64,000 bases of DNA. It comes from Enterococcus pallens ATCC BAA-351 (lineage in GTDB: Bacteria > Bacillota > Bacilli > Lactobacillales > Enterococcaceae). Shown here in pieces: positions 10,323-19,686 of this stretch. The notes below the pieces were generated by a model. It saw only the letters and a list, made by a program, of their open reading frames with translations, was not told the origin of the DNA and did no database searches. The position numbers and the translations under genes were made by a program. The DNA is taken from the NCBI RefSeq assembly GCF_000407485.1, contig NZ_ASWD01000002.1, positions 992,001-1,056,000 of the forward strand, read 5' to 3'. Each line of letters begins with the position of its first letter. The stretch's first letter is position 1.

Positions 10323-11201
10323 TTATCCGCGAATGATGCCTAAAAATCGTTTTATACTGGGCTTGTTTTCTCCCTTCCGATAAGCGAGAACAATTGAAAA
10401 TTGATGATGAGAATGCTCAATTGGCAACAATTTTACTCCATCCCCATTATTAACTAACGGGTAATTTTCTGGAAAAAAACCAATCATATTATTGTTTTGA
10501 ATCATGAATAGCTCCGTTTCAATATCACTAGCTACCTTTATAATATTGGGAGCATAACCATCTTTTAAGGCATTCTCCAACATCAAATAATAAGACTTTC
10601 CGATCATTTCCGGTGCTAACATCACGATTGGCTGACTGTACAGTTGATCAATCGTTAAAGACTCTTTTTCAAAATAGGCATGACCTTTTCCCACTACTGC
10701 TAGATAATTCCCATGATATAAAGGAATTGTACGAATGCCCTCTTCTTCAAAAAATTCAGAGTCAAAGCTGATGGCTAAATCATAGCGATGATTTCTAAGG
10801 TTTTCTGCTACTCCTTTTAAAGGTACCTTTTCAACATCTAGCACAATGTCTGCTTTTTTTAAATCATGTTTATGAATCACTTGTGACAATTGCTGGATAT
10901 CCATAATCGAAGTGTATTCAATCCGAATACGATTTTGCCCCTCATTATAGTCAACCAATCGCTGGTTTAGCTGTTGATATTGTTGCAGCAGCTGCAGCGA
11001 TTCCTGATACAAAATTTTACCAGCTTCTGTCGGGGTCACGGGTATTGTTGTTCGGTCAATCAATTGACATTCGAAGTGTTCCTCTAAAAAATGAATCTGT
11101 TGCGTAATACTCACCTGCGAAACATAATTCTTCTTTCCAGCCTTGGTAAAGCTCCCAGTCTGAACCAAATCAACAAAATAGCGCAGTTTCTCTAAATTCA
11201 T
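10323..11201 (-). CDS. LysR-family transcriptional regulator
   Basis: The 292-residue product has the N-terminal winged helix-turn-helix (MNLEKLRYFVDLVQTGSFTKAGKKNYVSQVSITQQI) and a C-terminal substrate-binding domain from about residue 90. It is unusual for a LysR regulator that the likely target, the NmrA-like oxidoreductase, lies downstream on the same strand rather than divergent. Effector unknown. Confidence 0.9.
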   Translation of the reverse strand: MNLEKLRYFVDLVQTGSFTKAGKKNYVSQVSITQQIHFLEEHFECQLIDRTTIPVTPTEAGKILYQESLQLLQQYQQLNQRLVDYNEGQNRIRIEYTSIMDIQQLSQVIHKHDLKKADIVLDVEKVPLKGVAENLRNHRYDLAISFDSEFFEEEGIRTIPLYHGNYLAVVGKGHAYFEKESLTIDQLYSQPIVMLAPEMIGKSYYLMLENALKDGYAPNIIKVASDIETELFMIQNNNMIGFFPENYPLVNNGDGVKLLPIEHSHHQFSIVLAYRKGENKPSIKRFLGIIRG

Positions 11202-11228
11202 GCAATATTCCCCCTGTTCTCTCTAGCT

Positions 11229-11263
11229 AAAAAGCAGACAGCTCCCAAAAGGATTTGTCTGCT
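11229..11263 (-). terminator. Terminator of udk
   Basis: On the minus strand the arms AGCAGACA (11256-11263) and TGTCTGCT (11233-11240) form a stem followed by TTTTT. Confidence 0.8.
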
Positions 11264-11272
11264 TCAATACTC

Positions 11273-11899
11273 TTACTCATGATTCAAAAAAGAGGATACT
11301 TTCGTCGCCAATAAATCAATCGCCACATGATTTTCGCCGCCTTCTGGCACAATAATATCTGCGTAGCGCTTGGTTGGTTCAATAAATTGATGGTACATTG
11401 GTTTTACAACGGTTAAATATTGTTCAATGACAGAGTCTAAGGTTCTTCCCCGTTCCTCCATATCTCGTTTGATTCGACGGATAATTCTTATGTCGTCATC
11501 TGTATCAACGTAAATCTTAATATCCATCAAATCACGAAGCCGTTCGTCTTCCAGAATTAGAATTCCTTCTAAAATAATAACTTCTTTTGGCTCCTGTACG
11601 ATTACCGCCGTACTGCGAGTGTGAGCAACATAGTCATAGACCGGTTTTTCGATTGCTTCAAAATTCAACAACTGCTTCACATGTTCAATTAATAAATCGG
11701 TATCAAAAGCAAAGGGGTGGTCATAATTGGTCTTCAACCGTTCCTCAAAGCTTAAGTTACTTTGATCTTTATAGTAGGAATCTTGTTCCAGCATCATAAT
11801 TGAATGATCTGGGAAATGATTATAAATTGCACGGCTGACGCTAGTTTTCCCGCTGCCGGAGCCACCTGTTACACCAATGATAATTGGCTTGCTTTTCAT
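11273..11899 (-). CDS. udk: Uridine kinase
   Basis: It phosphorylates uridine and cytidine in pyrimidine salvage. The 208-residue product carries the P-loop [12 protein letters not shown] at 9-20, the YYKDQ and YDHPFAFD segments that contact the nucleoside, and EGILILED near 110. The length is standard. It ends at a clear terminator. The HAD phosphatase upstream on the same strand is 71 bp away. Confidence 0.96.
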   Translation of the reverse strand: MKSKPIIIGVTGGSGSGKTSVSRAIYNHFPDHSIMMLEQDSYYKDQSNLSFEERLKTNYDHPFAFDTDLLIEHVKQLLNFEAIEKPVYDYVAHTRSTAVIVQEPKEVIILEGILILEDERLRDLMDIKIYVDTDDDIRIIRRIKRDMEERGRTLDSVIEQYLTVVKPMYHQFIEPTKRYADIIVPEGGENHVAIDLLATKVSSFLNHE

Positions 11900-11970
11900 G
11901 AAATAAAACCTCTTTCGTGTCTTTTGCTACAACTATTATAGCGAAAATCGCGGCAATTACTATTGGTTTA

Positions 11971-12654
11971 TCAAAATTCTTGCAAAATTTTGTAAAGATC
12001 GGTCAATTGACGGATTTGATACGTTGGCTGAATCTCTGTAGCTGGTTTATTTTGCGGGTTCATCCAGACCGTATCTATTCCAGCGGTCTGCCCTCCTTTA
12101 ATATCTGAGGTTAGAGAATCTCCGATAATAACCGTCTGCTTTTTATCCACGTGAGGGATTTCGTCAAACACGATATCAAAGTATTCTTTCATTGGTTTGT
12201 GGACCCCCATTTCCTCCGAAATAAAGAATTTCTGAAAATAGGGTGCCAAGCCAGATTGCTGCAACCTTTGATGCTGTGTTTCTGACACGCCATTAGTCAC
12301 AACATACAATTCTTTGGTTTGGCTAAGACGTTTAACGACAGCTAGCCCATCTTTTATCAATTTGTGACCTTGGTTTAAGTAATAGCGATACCGTTCCTCG
12401 GTTTCTGGACCATCTACCTTTTTACCTACAGTATCGAAAAAAAGACTAAAACGTGTATTTAGCAATTCCTGCCGCGAAAGCGTCCCTTGTTCATGCTGGC
12501 GCCAAAAACCGCGGTTCATTTCTTTGTAAGCGTCCTTGATTGTTTCATTCAAAGGCACACCCATTTCTACAAACAACTTATTTAAAGCCTGCTCTTCGGC
12601 ATCTTGAAAATCCAATAGCGTATCATCAATATCGAATAATAAAGTGGTATACAT
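11971..12654 (-). CDS. HAD-family phosphatase, YjjG/YfnB-like (probable 5'-nucleotidase)
   Basis: YjjG-type HAD enzymes dephosphorylate nucleoside monophosphates, including non-canonical ones. The 227-residue product shows motif I as DIDDTLLDF near residue 8, motif II in VVTNGVSETQ near 120 and motif IV as IIGDSLTSDIKGG near 177. The C1 cap is helical. The ATG has GAAGGAAAA upstream. It follows the pseudouridine synthase gene by 11 bp, suggesting a shared transcript. Position next to udk fits nucleotide housekeeping, but the substrate is inferred. Confidence 0.88.
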   Translation of the reverse strand: MYTTLLFDIDDTLLDFQDAEEQALNKLFVEMGVPLNETIKDAYKEMNRGFWRQHEQGTLSRQELLNTRFSLFFDTVGKKVDGPETEERYRYYLNQGHKLIKDGLAVVKRLSQTKELYVVTNGVSETQHQRLQQSGLAPYFQKFFISEEMGVHKPMKEYFDIVFDEIPHVDKKQTVIIGDSLTSDIKGGQTAGIDTVWMNPQNKPATEIQPTYQIRQLTDLYKILQEF

Positions 12655-12665
12655 TCTTTTTCCTT

Positions 12666-13382
12666 CTATCTAAAATATTTTTTTAACAGCTGCAGCTCAT
12701 CTAAAGTGAGTGCACGATAGCTGCCTATCGCTAAATCGTTTGGTAAAGACAAGGGCCCCATCTTCAATCGCTGGAGATCAACTACCTTTTTACCACAAGC
12801 CAGAAACATTTTTTTCACTTGATGGAACTTACCTTCATGAATCGTCAGGTCAACCATAGAAGCTTTTTCACTGGCAAAAAGAACCTTCAATTCAGCTGGC
12901 TGGCAAACAATTCCACCGTGGAAGACAATCCCTCTAGCAAAGGCAGTTACATCCTCTTCTGTAACTCGCTCATTGACCACTGCTCGATAAGTTTTAGCTA
13001 CTTTTTCCTTTGGTTGCAGCAAATCATAACCAAGCTGACCATTGTCAGTCAGTAAAAGCAAACCGGTAGTATCGCGATCCAAACGACCAACAGGATAAAG
13101 CTCTTGCCGCCAGTCTTTGGCATCAATTAGATCTAACACGGTCTGACAATGATTATCCTGCTTGGCTGTCACTACTCCCTTAGGCTTATTTAATAAATAA
13201 TAAACCTGATCCGTTTGTAAGTTTTGCCCGTCGACTACAATATGATGCAGCTGACTATCCACATTTCGCTGTGGGTTCAATTCAACTTCATTATCTACGG
13301 TCACCCGCTTCATTAGAAACAGACGCTTCATTTCTTTTCGGGTAGTATGCAACTTGGTTTCGATCAGTTTATCCAAACGCAC
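12666..13382 (-). CDS. rsuA: Pseudouridine synthase, RsuA/RluB family (16S U516-type)
   Basis: It isomerises a uridine in rRNA. The 238-residue product has an N-terminal S4 RNA-binding domain (MRLDKLIETKLHTTRKEMKRLF) and the catalytic motif GRLDRDTTGLLLLTDNG near residue 100 with its Asp. The size and S4 arrangement fit RsuA. The start is GTG at 13382 with AGGAG eight bases before it. It is co-directional with the HAD phosphatase. Confidence 0.9.
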   Translation of the reverse strand: MRLDKLIETKLHTTRKEMKRLFLMKRVTVDNEVELNPQRNVDSQLHHIVVDGQNLQTDQVYYLLNKPKGVVTAKQDNHCQTVLDLIDAKDWRQELYPVGRLDRDTTGLLLLTDNGQLGYDLLQPKEKVAKTYRAVVNERVTEEDVTAFARGIVFHGGIVCQPAELKVLFASEKASMVDLTIHEGKFHQVKKMFLACGKKVVDLQRLKMGPLSLPNDLAIGSYRALTLDELQLLKKYFR

Positions 13383-13658
13383 TGTGAAAACTCCTTTAGG
13401 CTTGTCGGATACATTATACTGGAATTAGTAACCATTGTAATTAGCCAGGCTCTATTTTAAAGAAAAAAGGGGAAATTCCCGGTCTTAATCAAAATTTGAG
13501 CTGCTAAAAAAGAGCGTGCGGCGTCATGATTTTTTCGTTCGAACAATTTTGTAAGTTCATTGACAGCCAAATAAATGGTGAAACCTGTTTAGTTTCCTTA
13601 TACTACTTAGCAAAAGAGCAGTTCTATGTTCAAAATTTTATAAGTAAGGAGCATATCT

Positions 13659-14462
13659 ATGCAAAAAGGTTTAACGGGGTTTCAACTTAAAATAATCGGA
13701 GTCATTACCATGGTCATTGATCATTTAGGACAATTTTTCGCTTTCTTAGGTGCCCCGCTCTGGTTTCATTGGATAGGGCGAATCGCTGCACCTATTTTCT
13801 TGTTCGAAAGCTCTGAAGGCTTCATCCATACTAGTAATCGTAAAAAATATATGCTTCGCTTACTAATTGGCTTTTGGATTATGGGAGCAATTGACTGGGT
13901 TTTAAATACGTATTTCAGTATTGGTAATGCTGTAGTCATCAATAATATTTTCAGCACCCTCTTTTTAGGTACTGTTTTCATGCAAGCCGCTGACTATTTG
14001 ATTACTGGAGTTAAGCAAAAGCAAGGGCGTGTTTTTGGAAAAGGACTACTTTGGTTGTTTATCCCTTTGATTCTTAGTATTTTTCCATTGCTTATTCTTT
14101 CAGGTGGTACGATTAATCCGGTTTTAATGATTGGTTTCCAAGTTTTCACCTATTTAGTACCCACATTGTTATTAACTGAAGGCGGCTTTTTGTTCGTCCT
14201 TTTAGCAGTATTATTTTATCTTTTTCATGGTAAAAAGGGGCTGCAGGTGGCAGCTTTACTAAGCATTGCTTTGATTTCACTCGTTTTTGGCGGAATGCAG
14301 CATCCCTTCACCGTAAATTTCCAATGGATGATGATGCTTTCAGCAATTCCAGTTATCTTGTATAACGGTGAAAAGGGTCGCAGTATGCGCAGCTTCTTTT
14401 ACTACTTCTACCCTGCTCATATCGCAATTTTTGCTATTCTCAGCTTTTTCTTGCAAAAATAA
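13659..14462 (+). CDS. TraX family membrane protein
   Basis: TraX acetylates F pilin in conjugative plasmids, but chromosomal TraX-like proteins in Gram-positive bacteria are integral membrane proteins of unknown, possibly acyltransferase, function. The 267-residue product has the family opening GFQLKIIGVITMVIDHLGQFF and WIGRIAAPIFLFE. It has about eight hydrophobic segments and a basic C terminus ending FYPAHIAIFAILSFFLQK. The ATG has AAGGAG seven bases upstream. No conjugation genes are nearby. Confidence 0.88.
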   Translation: MQKGLTGFQLKIIGVITMVIDHLGQFFAFLGAPLWFHWIGRIAAPIFLFESSEGFIHTSNRKKYMLRLLIGFWIMGAIDWVLNTYFSIGNAVVINNIFSTLFLGTVFMQAADYLITGVKQKQGRVFGKGLLWLFIPLILSIFPLLILSGGTINPVLMIGFQVFTYLVPTLLLTEGGFLFVLLAVLFYLFHGKKGLQVAALLSIALISLVFGGMQHPFTVNFQWMMMLSAIPVILYNGEKGRSMRSFFYYFYPAHIAIFAILSFFLQK

Positions 14463-14529
14463 TCCAGTTTTTCTTGACTGGTTCACAGAAAAGCTTTACA
14501 ATCCTTTTTGTGAACAAATCGTACAGATA

Positions 14530-14592
14530 ACGCGTATTGCTACGCGTCGAGAGAGAGGCGGTTTCTATTAATTTAGAAACGTCTCTCTTTTT
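14530..14592 (+). terminator. Two consecutive hairpins ending the traX-like transcript
   Basis: ACGCGTA/TACGCGT (14530-14547) is followed by a longer imperfect stem (about 14551-14588) with a T run. The second is the likely terminator. Confidence 0.7.
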
Positions 14593-14636
14593 TGTTGCGA
14601 ATTTTCTGTGCTGTTAACAAAAACTGAGGTGATATT

Positions 14637-15998
14637 ATGAAAGAAAAAACGATTCATTTAATTCCTGCCGTACTGGCTACTGGGATTATGTCCTTTTCTG
14701 GCGTACTGATTGAAACAGCCATGAATGTGACCTTTCCTACCTTGATTCATCAATTTGGACTGTCTACTGCATTGGTTCAATGGGTCACAACTATTTACTT
14801 GCTGGTTATTTCCATTATGGTGCCCTTTGCTAATTATTTATTGAAAAACTATTCGATTCGGCGCTTATTTGTCGCGGCCAATTTATTTTTTATCGCTGGT
14901 CTGATTATCGATTTCTGGTCCCCCTCCTTTAGTGTGCTGTTACTAGGACGTCTTCTTCAAGGGATCAGTACCGGAATTGCCTTACCCTTAATGTTTCATA
15001 TTATTTTGAATTTCACTCCGATGCATAAGCGTGGAACCATGATGGGGTTGGGAACATTGACTACCTCTATCGCACCCGCAATTGGTCCAACTTACGGCGG
15101 ATTGTTGACGTCAGCATTATCTTGGCATTATATCTTTCTCTTTTTGATTCCTGTTTTAGTGGTTTCAATGGTCACTGGTGTAGCAGCAATTCCTGAGATG
15201 ACTGTCAAAAAGACTACTCAGCTGGACTTTTTAGGATTGCTGGGAGTTGGCTTATTATTCAGCGGTTTGCTGCTCTTTTTAAATCAGTTGGGTTCTTGGT
15301 TTAGTTTAGTTCCTTTACTAGTGGGACTAGTTGGATTTGCTTTGTTTTATCACCAAGCAAATCAGGCCGAACATCCACTAGTTCGGCTGACCGTTTTGAA
15401 AAATAAAACCTTTCGACTTTTTTTATTAGGCTTCTTAGTTTGCCAATTTTTGTTGTTAGGAATTTCCTTTGTCTTACCGAATTTTTTACAAATTATTTTA
15501 GGAAAAGATGCCTTTGTCGCTGGCTTGGTTATGCTGCCGGGTGCAGCAGTGGGAGCTATTTTGGCACCTGTTTCTGGTCGTGTTTTAGATAGTGTCGGCC
15601 CGAAAAAGCCCATTTTATTTGGCTTAAGCTGTGCCACTATCGGCTGGATCGGCTTAACGCTTCTGATGAAATCACCAATTTTATTAGGTTTTGTCGCTGG
15701 ACATGTCTTTTACATGATTGGTATCGGCTTTGCCTACAGCAATATGATGACAACTGGAATGAACCAGCTATCAGAAAAGGAATATGGTGATGGCAATACG
15801 TTGTTTAACACCCTGCAGCAATTTTCCGGCGCAGTGGCTACTGCCATTGTCGCAACTATCATTAATTTAGCTCAAGTCCAACAAGGTAATTTTCAGCAAG
15901 GAACTGTCTTAGGATCACAATTATCTCTGCTCTTCTTGTTGCTCTTACTCATTATGATTTTCGTGGCCACCATTCTCCATTTTAAGAAAAAGACGTGA
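14637..15998 (+). CDS. MFS multidrug exporter, DHA2 (EmrB/QacA-like) family
   Basis: The 453-residue product is a membrane protein driven by the proton gradient, probably exporting drugs. The N-terminal ALVQWVTTIYLL segment and the motif GRLLQGISTGIALPLMF near residue 104 are typical of the DHA2 group. So is the later RVLDSVGPKKP loop. About 12-14 helices are seen. The ATG has GAGGTGAT upstream. A bidirectional terminator follows. Substrate unknown. Confidence 0.88.
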   Translation: MKEKTIHLIPAVLATGIMSFSGVLIETAMNVTFPTLIHQFGLSTALVQWVTTIYLLVISIMVPFANYLLKNYSIRRLFVAANLFFIAGLIIDFWSPSFSVLLLGRLLQGISTGIALPLMFHIILNFTPMHKRGTMMGLGTLTTSIAPAIGPTYGGLLTSALSWHYIFLFLIPVLVVSMVTGVAAIPEMTVKKTTQLDFLGLLGVGLLFSGLLLFLNQLGSWFSLVPLLVGLVGFALFYHQANQAEHPLVRLTVLKNKTFRLFLLGFLVCQFLLLGISFVLPNFLQIILGKDAFVAGLVMLPGAAVGAILAPVSGRVLDSVGPKKPILFGLSCATIGWIGLTLLMKSPILLGFVAGHVFYMIGIGFAYSNMMTTGMNQLSEKEYGDGNTLFNTLQQFSGAVATAIVATIINLAQVQQGNFQQGTVLGSQLSLLFLLLLLIMIFVATILHFKKKT

Positions 15999-15999
15999 A

Positions 16000-16032
16000 A
16001 AAAGACCCGACAACTTTTTGTCAGGTCTTTTT
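16000..16032 (+). terminator. Bidirectional terminator between the MFS gene and the HdeD-like gene
   Basis: A 12-13-bp stem (AAAGACCCGACA with one wobble pair) with A and T runs on either side ends both converging transcripts. Confidence 0.85.
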
Positions 16033-16034
16033 GA

Positions 16035-16562
16035 CTAACGAAATGCATAAACAATCTCGGTAATCCCTACTAACATGAAATATGCACCGACTAGGAAGCT
16101 TAATGTTAGAACGGATGATACTGGATTGAACAATAAATAAATACCTAAAAGAATTCCCAGAACATTTACTACTACCGTGAACCAGTAATAGCCATTACTG
16201 AATACTCTCGCAGCTCCTGCAGTCATCAATCCTACAATTGAATCTAACAAGAACCATAAAGCAAAAACAAATGGTAAAGTGATTACACCTGCACCAATAT
16301 TAAATAGCAGCAATAATCCAATCACAATATCGATAATCCCAATCACAATCGGCATTTTGCTTTGGTATCCAGTAAATTCCTTCACCTTGTTCCGTACAAA
16401 AATTTCAAACAGACCTTTAATAATAGCAAAGGCTCCGATTACAATGACAATCGCCACAAGATTTCCTACTGGATCTTGAAATGACAGTAAAGCAACTAAA
16501 ATAAATAAGATTCCTAAAAGAAACGAGCCCCAATTGAACCCCTTTTGTTGTTGTGTATCCAT
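16035..16562 (-). CDS. HdeD-like (DUF308) membrane protein
   Basis: The 175-residue product has six hydrophobic segments in two similar halves, each with the GxxxIxxGL pattern of DUF308/HdeD proteins (acid-stress related in E. coli; function uncertain in Gram-positives). The frame is open 11 codons upstream, but the ATG at 16562 has AGGAGG nine bases before it and gives a hydrophilic start MDTQQQKGFNWGSF, so it was chosen. It is monocistronic. Confidence 0.85.
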   Translation of the reverse strand: MDTQQQKGFNWGSFLLGILFILVALLSFQDPVGNLVAIVIVIGAFAIIKGLFEIFVRNKVKEFTGYQSKMPIVIGIIDIVIGLLLLFNIGAGVITLPFVFALWFLLDSIVGLMTAGAARVFSNGYYWFTVVVNVLGILLGIYLLFNPVSSVLTLSFLVGAYFMLVGITEIVYAFR

Positions 16563-16949
16563 TATTATTCCTCCTCTCATAAAAAACCATAGCACACCCC
16601 CTCTTTCTCGTCAGTTTACACGCCTTGAAAATGTTTTTTCGTATTTTTTACAGAAAAAGTTGAGGAAACATCAAATTAAAAGCGCTTTTCCTTGCAATTT
16701 GCTGAAAAACGCGTTAACCTTTAATTAGATCGTAAATTTCTGCGGTCTGCTAAGTGAATCAAAGGTTTCTCATACACAGCGTAATGACCTGGTAGAGAAA
16801 GTTGAACCCAGACTTTTTTTAGACAGTTGCGCTATGCGACTGTCTTTTTGCGTATTTTCGCAAAACCATTGTGCTGAGAATAACCCGTCACTTTAAGAGA
16901 ATCTGACTGAAAACCAACAGTCAGTGACATTTTAAGGAGGAATTTGGTT
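16563..16949. other. Intergenic region before the L25 gene, with a leader-like structure
   Basis: The left 150 bp is AT-rich and should hold the promoter of the HdeD-like gene. The right half contains the terminator-like hairpin at 16829-16857 on the plus strand, listed separately. No coding frame is convincing. Confidence 0.5.
16829..16857 (+). promoter_or_regulatory. Terminator-like hairpin upstream of L25 (possible attenuator or small RNA end)
   Basis: AGACAGTTGCG and CGACTGTCT form a stem around CTATG, followed by TTTTT, on the L25-coding strand. No gene precedes it on that strand, so it either ends a short leader transcript (attenuation of the L25 gene) or ends a small RNA. A second T-rich stretch lies just before it. 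Confidence 0.45.
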
Positions 16950-17567
16950 ATGGCAGTATCATTGAAAGTAGAAGAAAGAGCAACTCGTCCCCGTTCCCTA
17001 CGCAACAAGCTACGTCACGAAGGTAAAGTACCTGGCATCGTTTATGGATACAATGTGGAAAGCACACCTATCTCAATCGATGACCATGAATTCATGCGTT
17101 TATTGCGCGAAAACGGATCAAACACAGTCTTCACTATGGATTTGAATGGTAAAAAAGTAAATACTTTGCTTCATGATTATCAAGCAGACACCTTCACACG
17201 TGAATTAACCCACGTTGAATTCTTGTCAGTTGATATGGCAGAAGAAACAGAAGTTGAAACTGAAATCGTACTAGTTGGAGAAGCAGTTGGTGCTAAAGCT
17301 GGCGGTGTATTAACTCAAACATTGTACAGTATCGTGGTTTCAGCAACTCCAGACAAATTACCAGAAAACGTTGAAGTAGACGTTACAAATCTGGAAATCG
17401 GCGAGTCAATCACTGTTGGTGACTTGAAAGCCCATGCTGATTACACTATCGTTACAGATGCTGACGAACAAGTTGCAGCTGTTCAAGGAGCACAAGAAGA
17501 AGCTCCTGAAACTGGTGAACCTGCTGAAGCAGCAGAACCAGAAGTAATTGGTGAATCAGAAGAATAA
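16950..17567 (+). CDS. rplY: 50S ribosomal protein L25/general stress protein Ctc
   Basis: It binds 5S rRNA; in Gram-positives the long form is the general stress protein Ctc. The 205-residue product has the L25 domain up to about residue 95 (ATRPRSLRNKLRHEGKVPGIVYG), then the Ctc/TL5 C-terminal beta domain. It ends in a glutamate-rich tail of about 25 residues. The ATG at 16950 has AAGGAGG upstream; an in-frame TTG two codons earlier is less well placed. A strong terminator follows. Confidence 0.95.
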   Translation: MAVSLKVEERATRPRSLRNKLRHEGKVPGIVYGYNVESTPISIDDHEFMRLLRENGSNTVFTMDLNGKKVNTLLHDYQADTFTRELTHVEFLSVDMAEETEVETEIVLVGEAVGAKAGGVLTQTLYSIVVSATPDKLPENVEVDVTNLEIGESITVGDLKAHADYTIVTDADEQVAAVQGAQEEAPETGEPAEAAEPEVIGESEE

Positions 17568-17580
17568 GCTTAACACGTCA

Positions 17581-17612
17581 AAAGCAGGAGATCCGCTGAT
17601 CTCCTGCTTTTT
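17581..17612 (+). terminator. Bidirectional terminator between L25 and the gfr operon
   Basis: A perfect 12-bp stem (17581-17592 with 17599-17610), a 6-base loop and T runs on both strands. It ends L25 rightward and gfrF leftward. Confidence 0.92.
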
Positions 17613-17614
17613 TT

Positions 17615-18619
17615 CTAATAGTCAAACTGGCGATAGTAGCGGCGAATGTCCAATGGATGACAATTCAATTTTTCGATATGGGCATCAATTCGTTGCGTGA
17701 CACAATGCATCAACAACGGTGACAGAATACGTCCGCGATATTTTTCACTAATTCCTTCAACCGGATAATCCTTTGTATCGATGAAGGTATACTCTCCACA
17801 AATCCGCGGCAGCAGATTTGCCACCCGCTCGGCTAATGGCCGTTGTTCATCTTCTCCTAAGAATAAGGTAACTGGCGTAGTTTCATCCACTACCTCCAAG
17901 GTACCATGCAGAAATTCTGCTGCATGAATAGATTTTGAACGCAGCCAGCTTTGCTCTTCCCAGTAACACATGGCATAAGAATAAACCGCTCCCCATTGGT
18001 TTCCAGCACCAATGAAATAATGCATTGGATCATGACGATGCTTTTCAACAAACTTCAAACCAAATGCATCTGCTTGTTTCTCAGCTTCTACCAAACCGAC
18101 AGCTAAATGCTGGTCTAATTCTTGATAATACTCTTCGTAATCTTCAAAGTCGCCATTATTTTTCATCAAACGATCCGCCACCATAAAGAATTTCAGCTGC
18201 TCAGTTCCAGGATTTGGATAAGAAATTACCTGGTCGCACAAATCAGCCAGAATGCTATCAGGTGTATCGATGAAGCCTAACAGGACAGCTCCTGTTTTTT
18301 TGATTTCCTTTACAGCCTTCACCACTTCTTCAGTTGTACCAGTTACTGAAGATAAAATGACCAAGGAATTCTTTGTTAGACGTCGATTACCGGTCGTATA
18401 ATATTCTGCTGCATGCTGAACGTAAGCTGGAAGTGCACTTTTTCCATTGATATAAGTGACTGCCTGCATTGCCGACGCATAGGTCCCGCCAATTCCTAAA
18501 TAATAAATTGCGTCAACGCCTTTTTCCCAAACTTGATCTACCAGCCTTTCTACCTCTGGTCGTAAGGCTAATGCTCCTTGGATATCCTCAATTTGCTGCT
18601 GTTCGTTAAACTTTAACAT
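17615..18619 (-). CDS. gfrF: SIS-domain sugar deglycase, fructoselysine-6-phosphate deglycase type
   Basis: This enzyme class splits a phosphorylated Amadori product into glucose 6-phosphate and the free amine. The 334-residue product has two SIS folds; the first carries YYLGIGGTYASAMQ near residue 42 and LSSVTGTTEEVVKA near 92. It resembles FrlB in length and in IHAAEFLHGTLEV near 220. It is the last gene of the order IIA-IIB-IIC-IID-SIS-SIS, matching gfrABCDEF, described for Salmonella and for glucoselysine/fructoselysine use in E. faecium. Which of the two SIS genes acts on which substrate is inferred from gene order only. Confidence 0.8.
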   Translation of the reverse strand: MLKFNEQQQIEDIQGALALRPEVERLVDQVWEKGVDAIYYLGIGGTYASAMQAVTYINGKSALPAYVQHAAEYYTTGNRRLTKNSLVILSSVTGTTEEVVKAVKEIKKTGAVLLGFIDTPDSILADLCDQVISYPNPGTEQLKFFMVADRLMKNNGDFEDYEEYYQELDQHLAVGLVEAEKQADAFGLKFVEKHRHDPMHYFIGAGNQWGAVYSYAMCYWEEQSWLRSKSIHAAEFLHGTLEVVDETTPVTLFLGEDEQRPLAERVANLLPRICGEYTFIDTKDYPVEGISEKYRGRILSPLLMHCVTQRIDAHIEKLNCHPLDIRRYYRQFDY

Positions 18620-18629
18620 GTCTTCACCT

Positions 18630-19676
18630 CTATAATTTACTTTTTAGTACATCGTCAAAATTATCAAAAATCCGTTGACTCAAATCGATTCCCTTAGCTG
18701 CTGCTGTTCGACAAGCAAATAACTGGAATGGGATAACCATTACTAAGGAGGAAAGAATACTCTCACCTTCAATTTCCAAACCCAAAACATTTTCTTCCTT
18801 GCTTATTCCAGCAGTTACCGTAAAGGTTTGCCCTACCGCTGGCTCCATGTATTTTCGCAGCATCGCTGCACGTTGGGCATTTTCATCGGCAGTTTCTACA
18901 AAAAACAGGACATGCTGACTATCAGCTTCAAGATACGGTCCATGCATATAAGCCTCCAGTTCAAAGCCTTGAGAAGGTTTACGAACCGTTTCCGTAAACT
19001 TGGTCTCAAATTCTTTTACCGTTCCCCAGTTGGCTCCATAACCAATCCCAATAAATCGTTCTGAAAGCTTAAAGATCGCCTCGTGTCTTTTAAAAAATGC
19101 TTCTGACACTTCTATAATAGAAGGAATACGTTTAACCAATTGCCGTAATTCATCAATTGTCTGTTGAATCGTTTCTTCCGGCAGCCCTTTCGCTTGCCCG
19201 ATTGCTAGTCCCAACAACATCAGTTGAAGTACAGTTGCTACATATCCCTTAGTGACAAAGCCGACTGTTTCTACTCCAATATTCAAGTCAATCGTCCGAT
19301 CAGCTTTTTGAGCCAAGGAGCTGTCTAAATTACTAGTCAAGGCTATGGTATACAGCTCAGACCGTTCCAATGCTTCTAAGGCATAAATTGTTGAAGCACT
19401 TTTTCCACTTTGAGAAACAGCAACTACCGTATCAATCGCAGACGAAAGCTTGCCATAATGCCGAAAATGATAAGGCTCTTCAATCGTGAGCGTTACATCC
19501 CCTAACTGCTCTAATGCAACCTTAGCCGCCAAGCATGCATTGTAAGAAGAGCCAGTTGCCAACACCAAAATATTTTGACAGTTTTCTAATTCGGTCTCCG
19601 TTTTCTTTGAAAAATTATCTAAGATACGGAATAACGTCGGCTCCTCCTCATGGATATAATCCAACATTGTTGCCAT
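18630..19676 (-). CDS. gfrE: SIS-domain sugar deglycase, glucoselysine-6-phosphate deglycase type
   Basis: The 348-residue product is a tandem SIS protein related to the isomerase half of GlmS but lacking its glutaminase domain. LATGSSYNACLAAK near residue 40 and VAVSQSGKSASTIYALE near 87 are the sugar-phosphate-binding loops. EAYMHGPYLEA near 242 is the usual second-domain signature. It lies 10 bp before gfrF and 10 bp after gfrD, clearly one operon. By position it corresponds to GfrE, which releases an amine from glucoselysine 6-phosphate. Confidence 0.8.
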   Translation of the reverse strand: MATMLDYIHEEEPTLFRILDNFSKKTETELENCQNILVLATGSSYNACLAAKVALEQLGDVTLTIEEPYHFRHYGKLSSAIDTVVAVSQSGKSASTIYALEALERSELYTIALTSNLDSSLAQKADRTIDLNIGVETVGFVTKGYVATVLQLMLLGLAIGQAKGLPEETIQQTIDELRQLVKRIPSIIEVSEAFFKRHEAIFKLSERFIGIGYGANWGTVKEFETKFTETVRKPSQGFELEAYMHGPYLEADSQHVLFFVETADENAQRAAMLRKYMEPAVGQTFTVTAGISKEENVLGLEIEGESILSSLVMVIPFQLFACRTAAAKGIDLSQRIFDNFDDVLKSKL

Positions 19677-19686
19677 ACTTCCCCTC

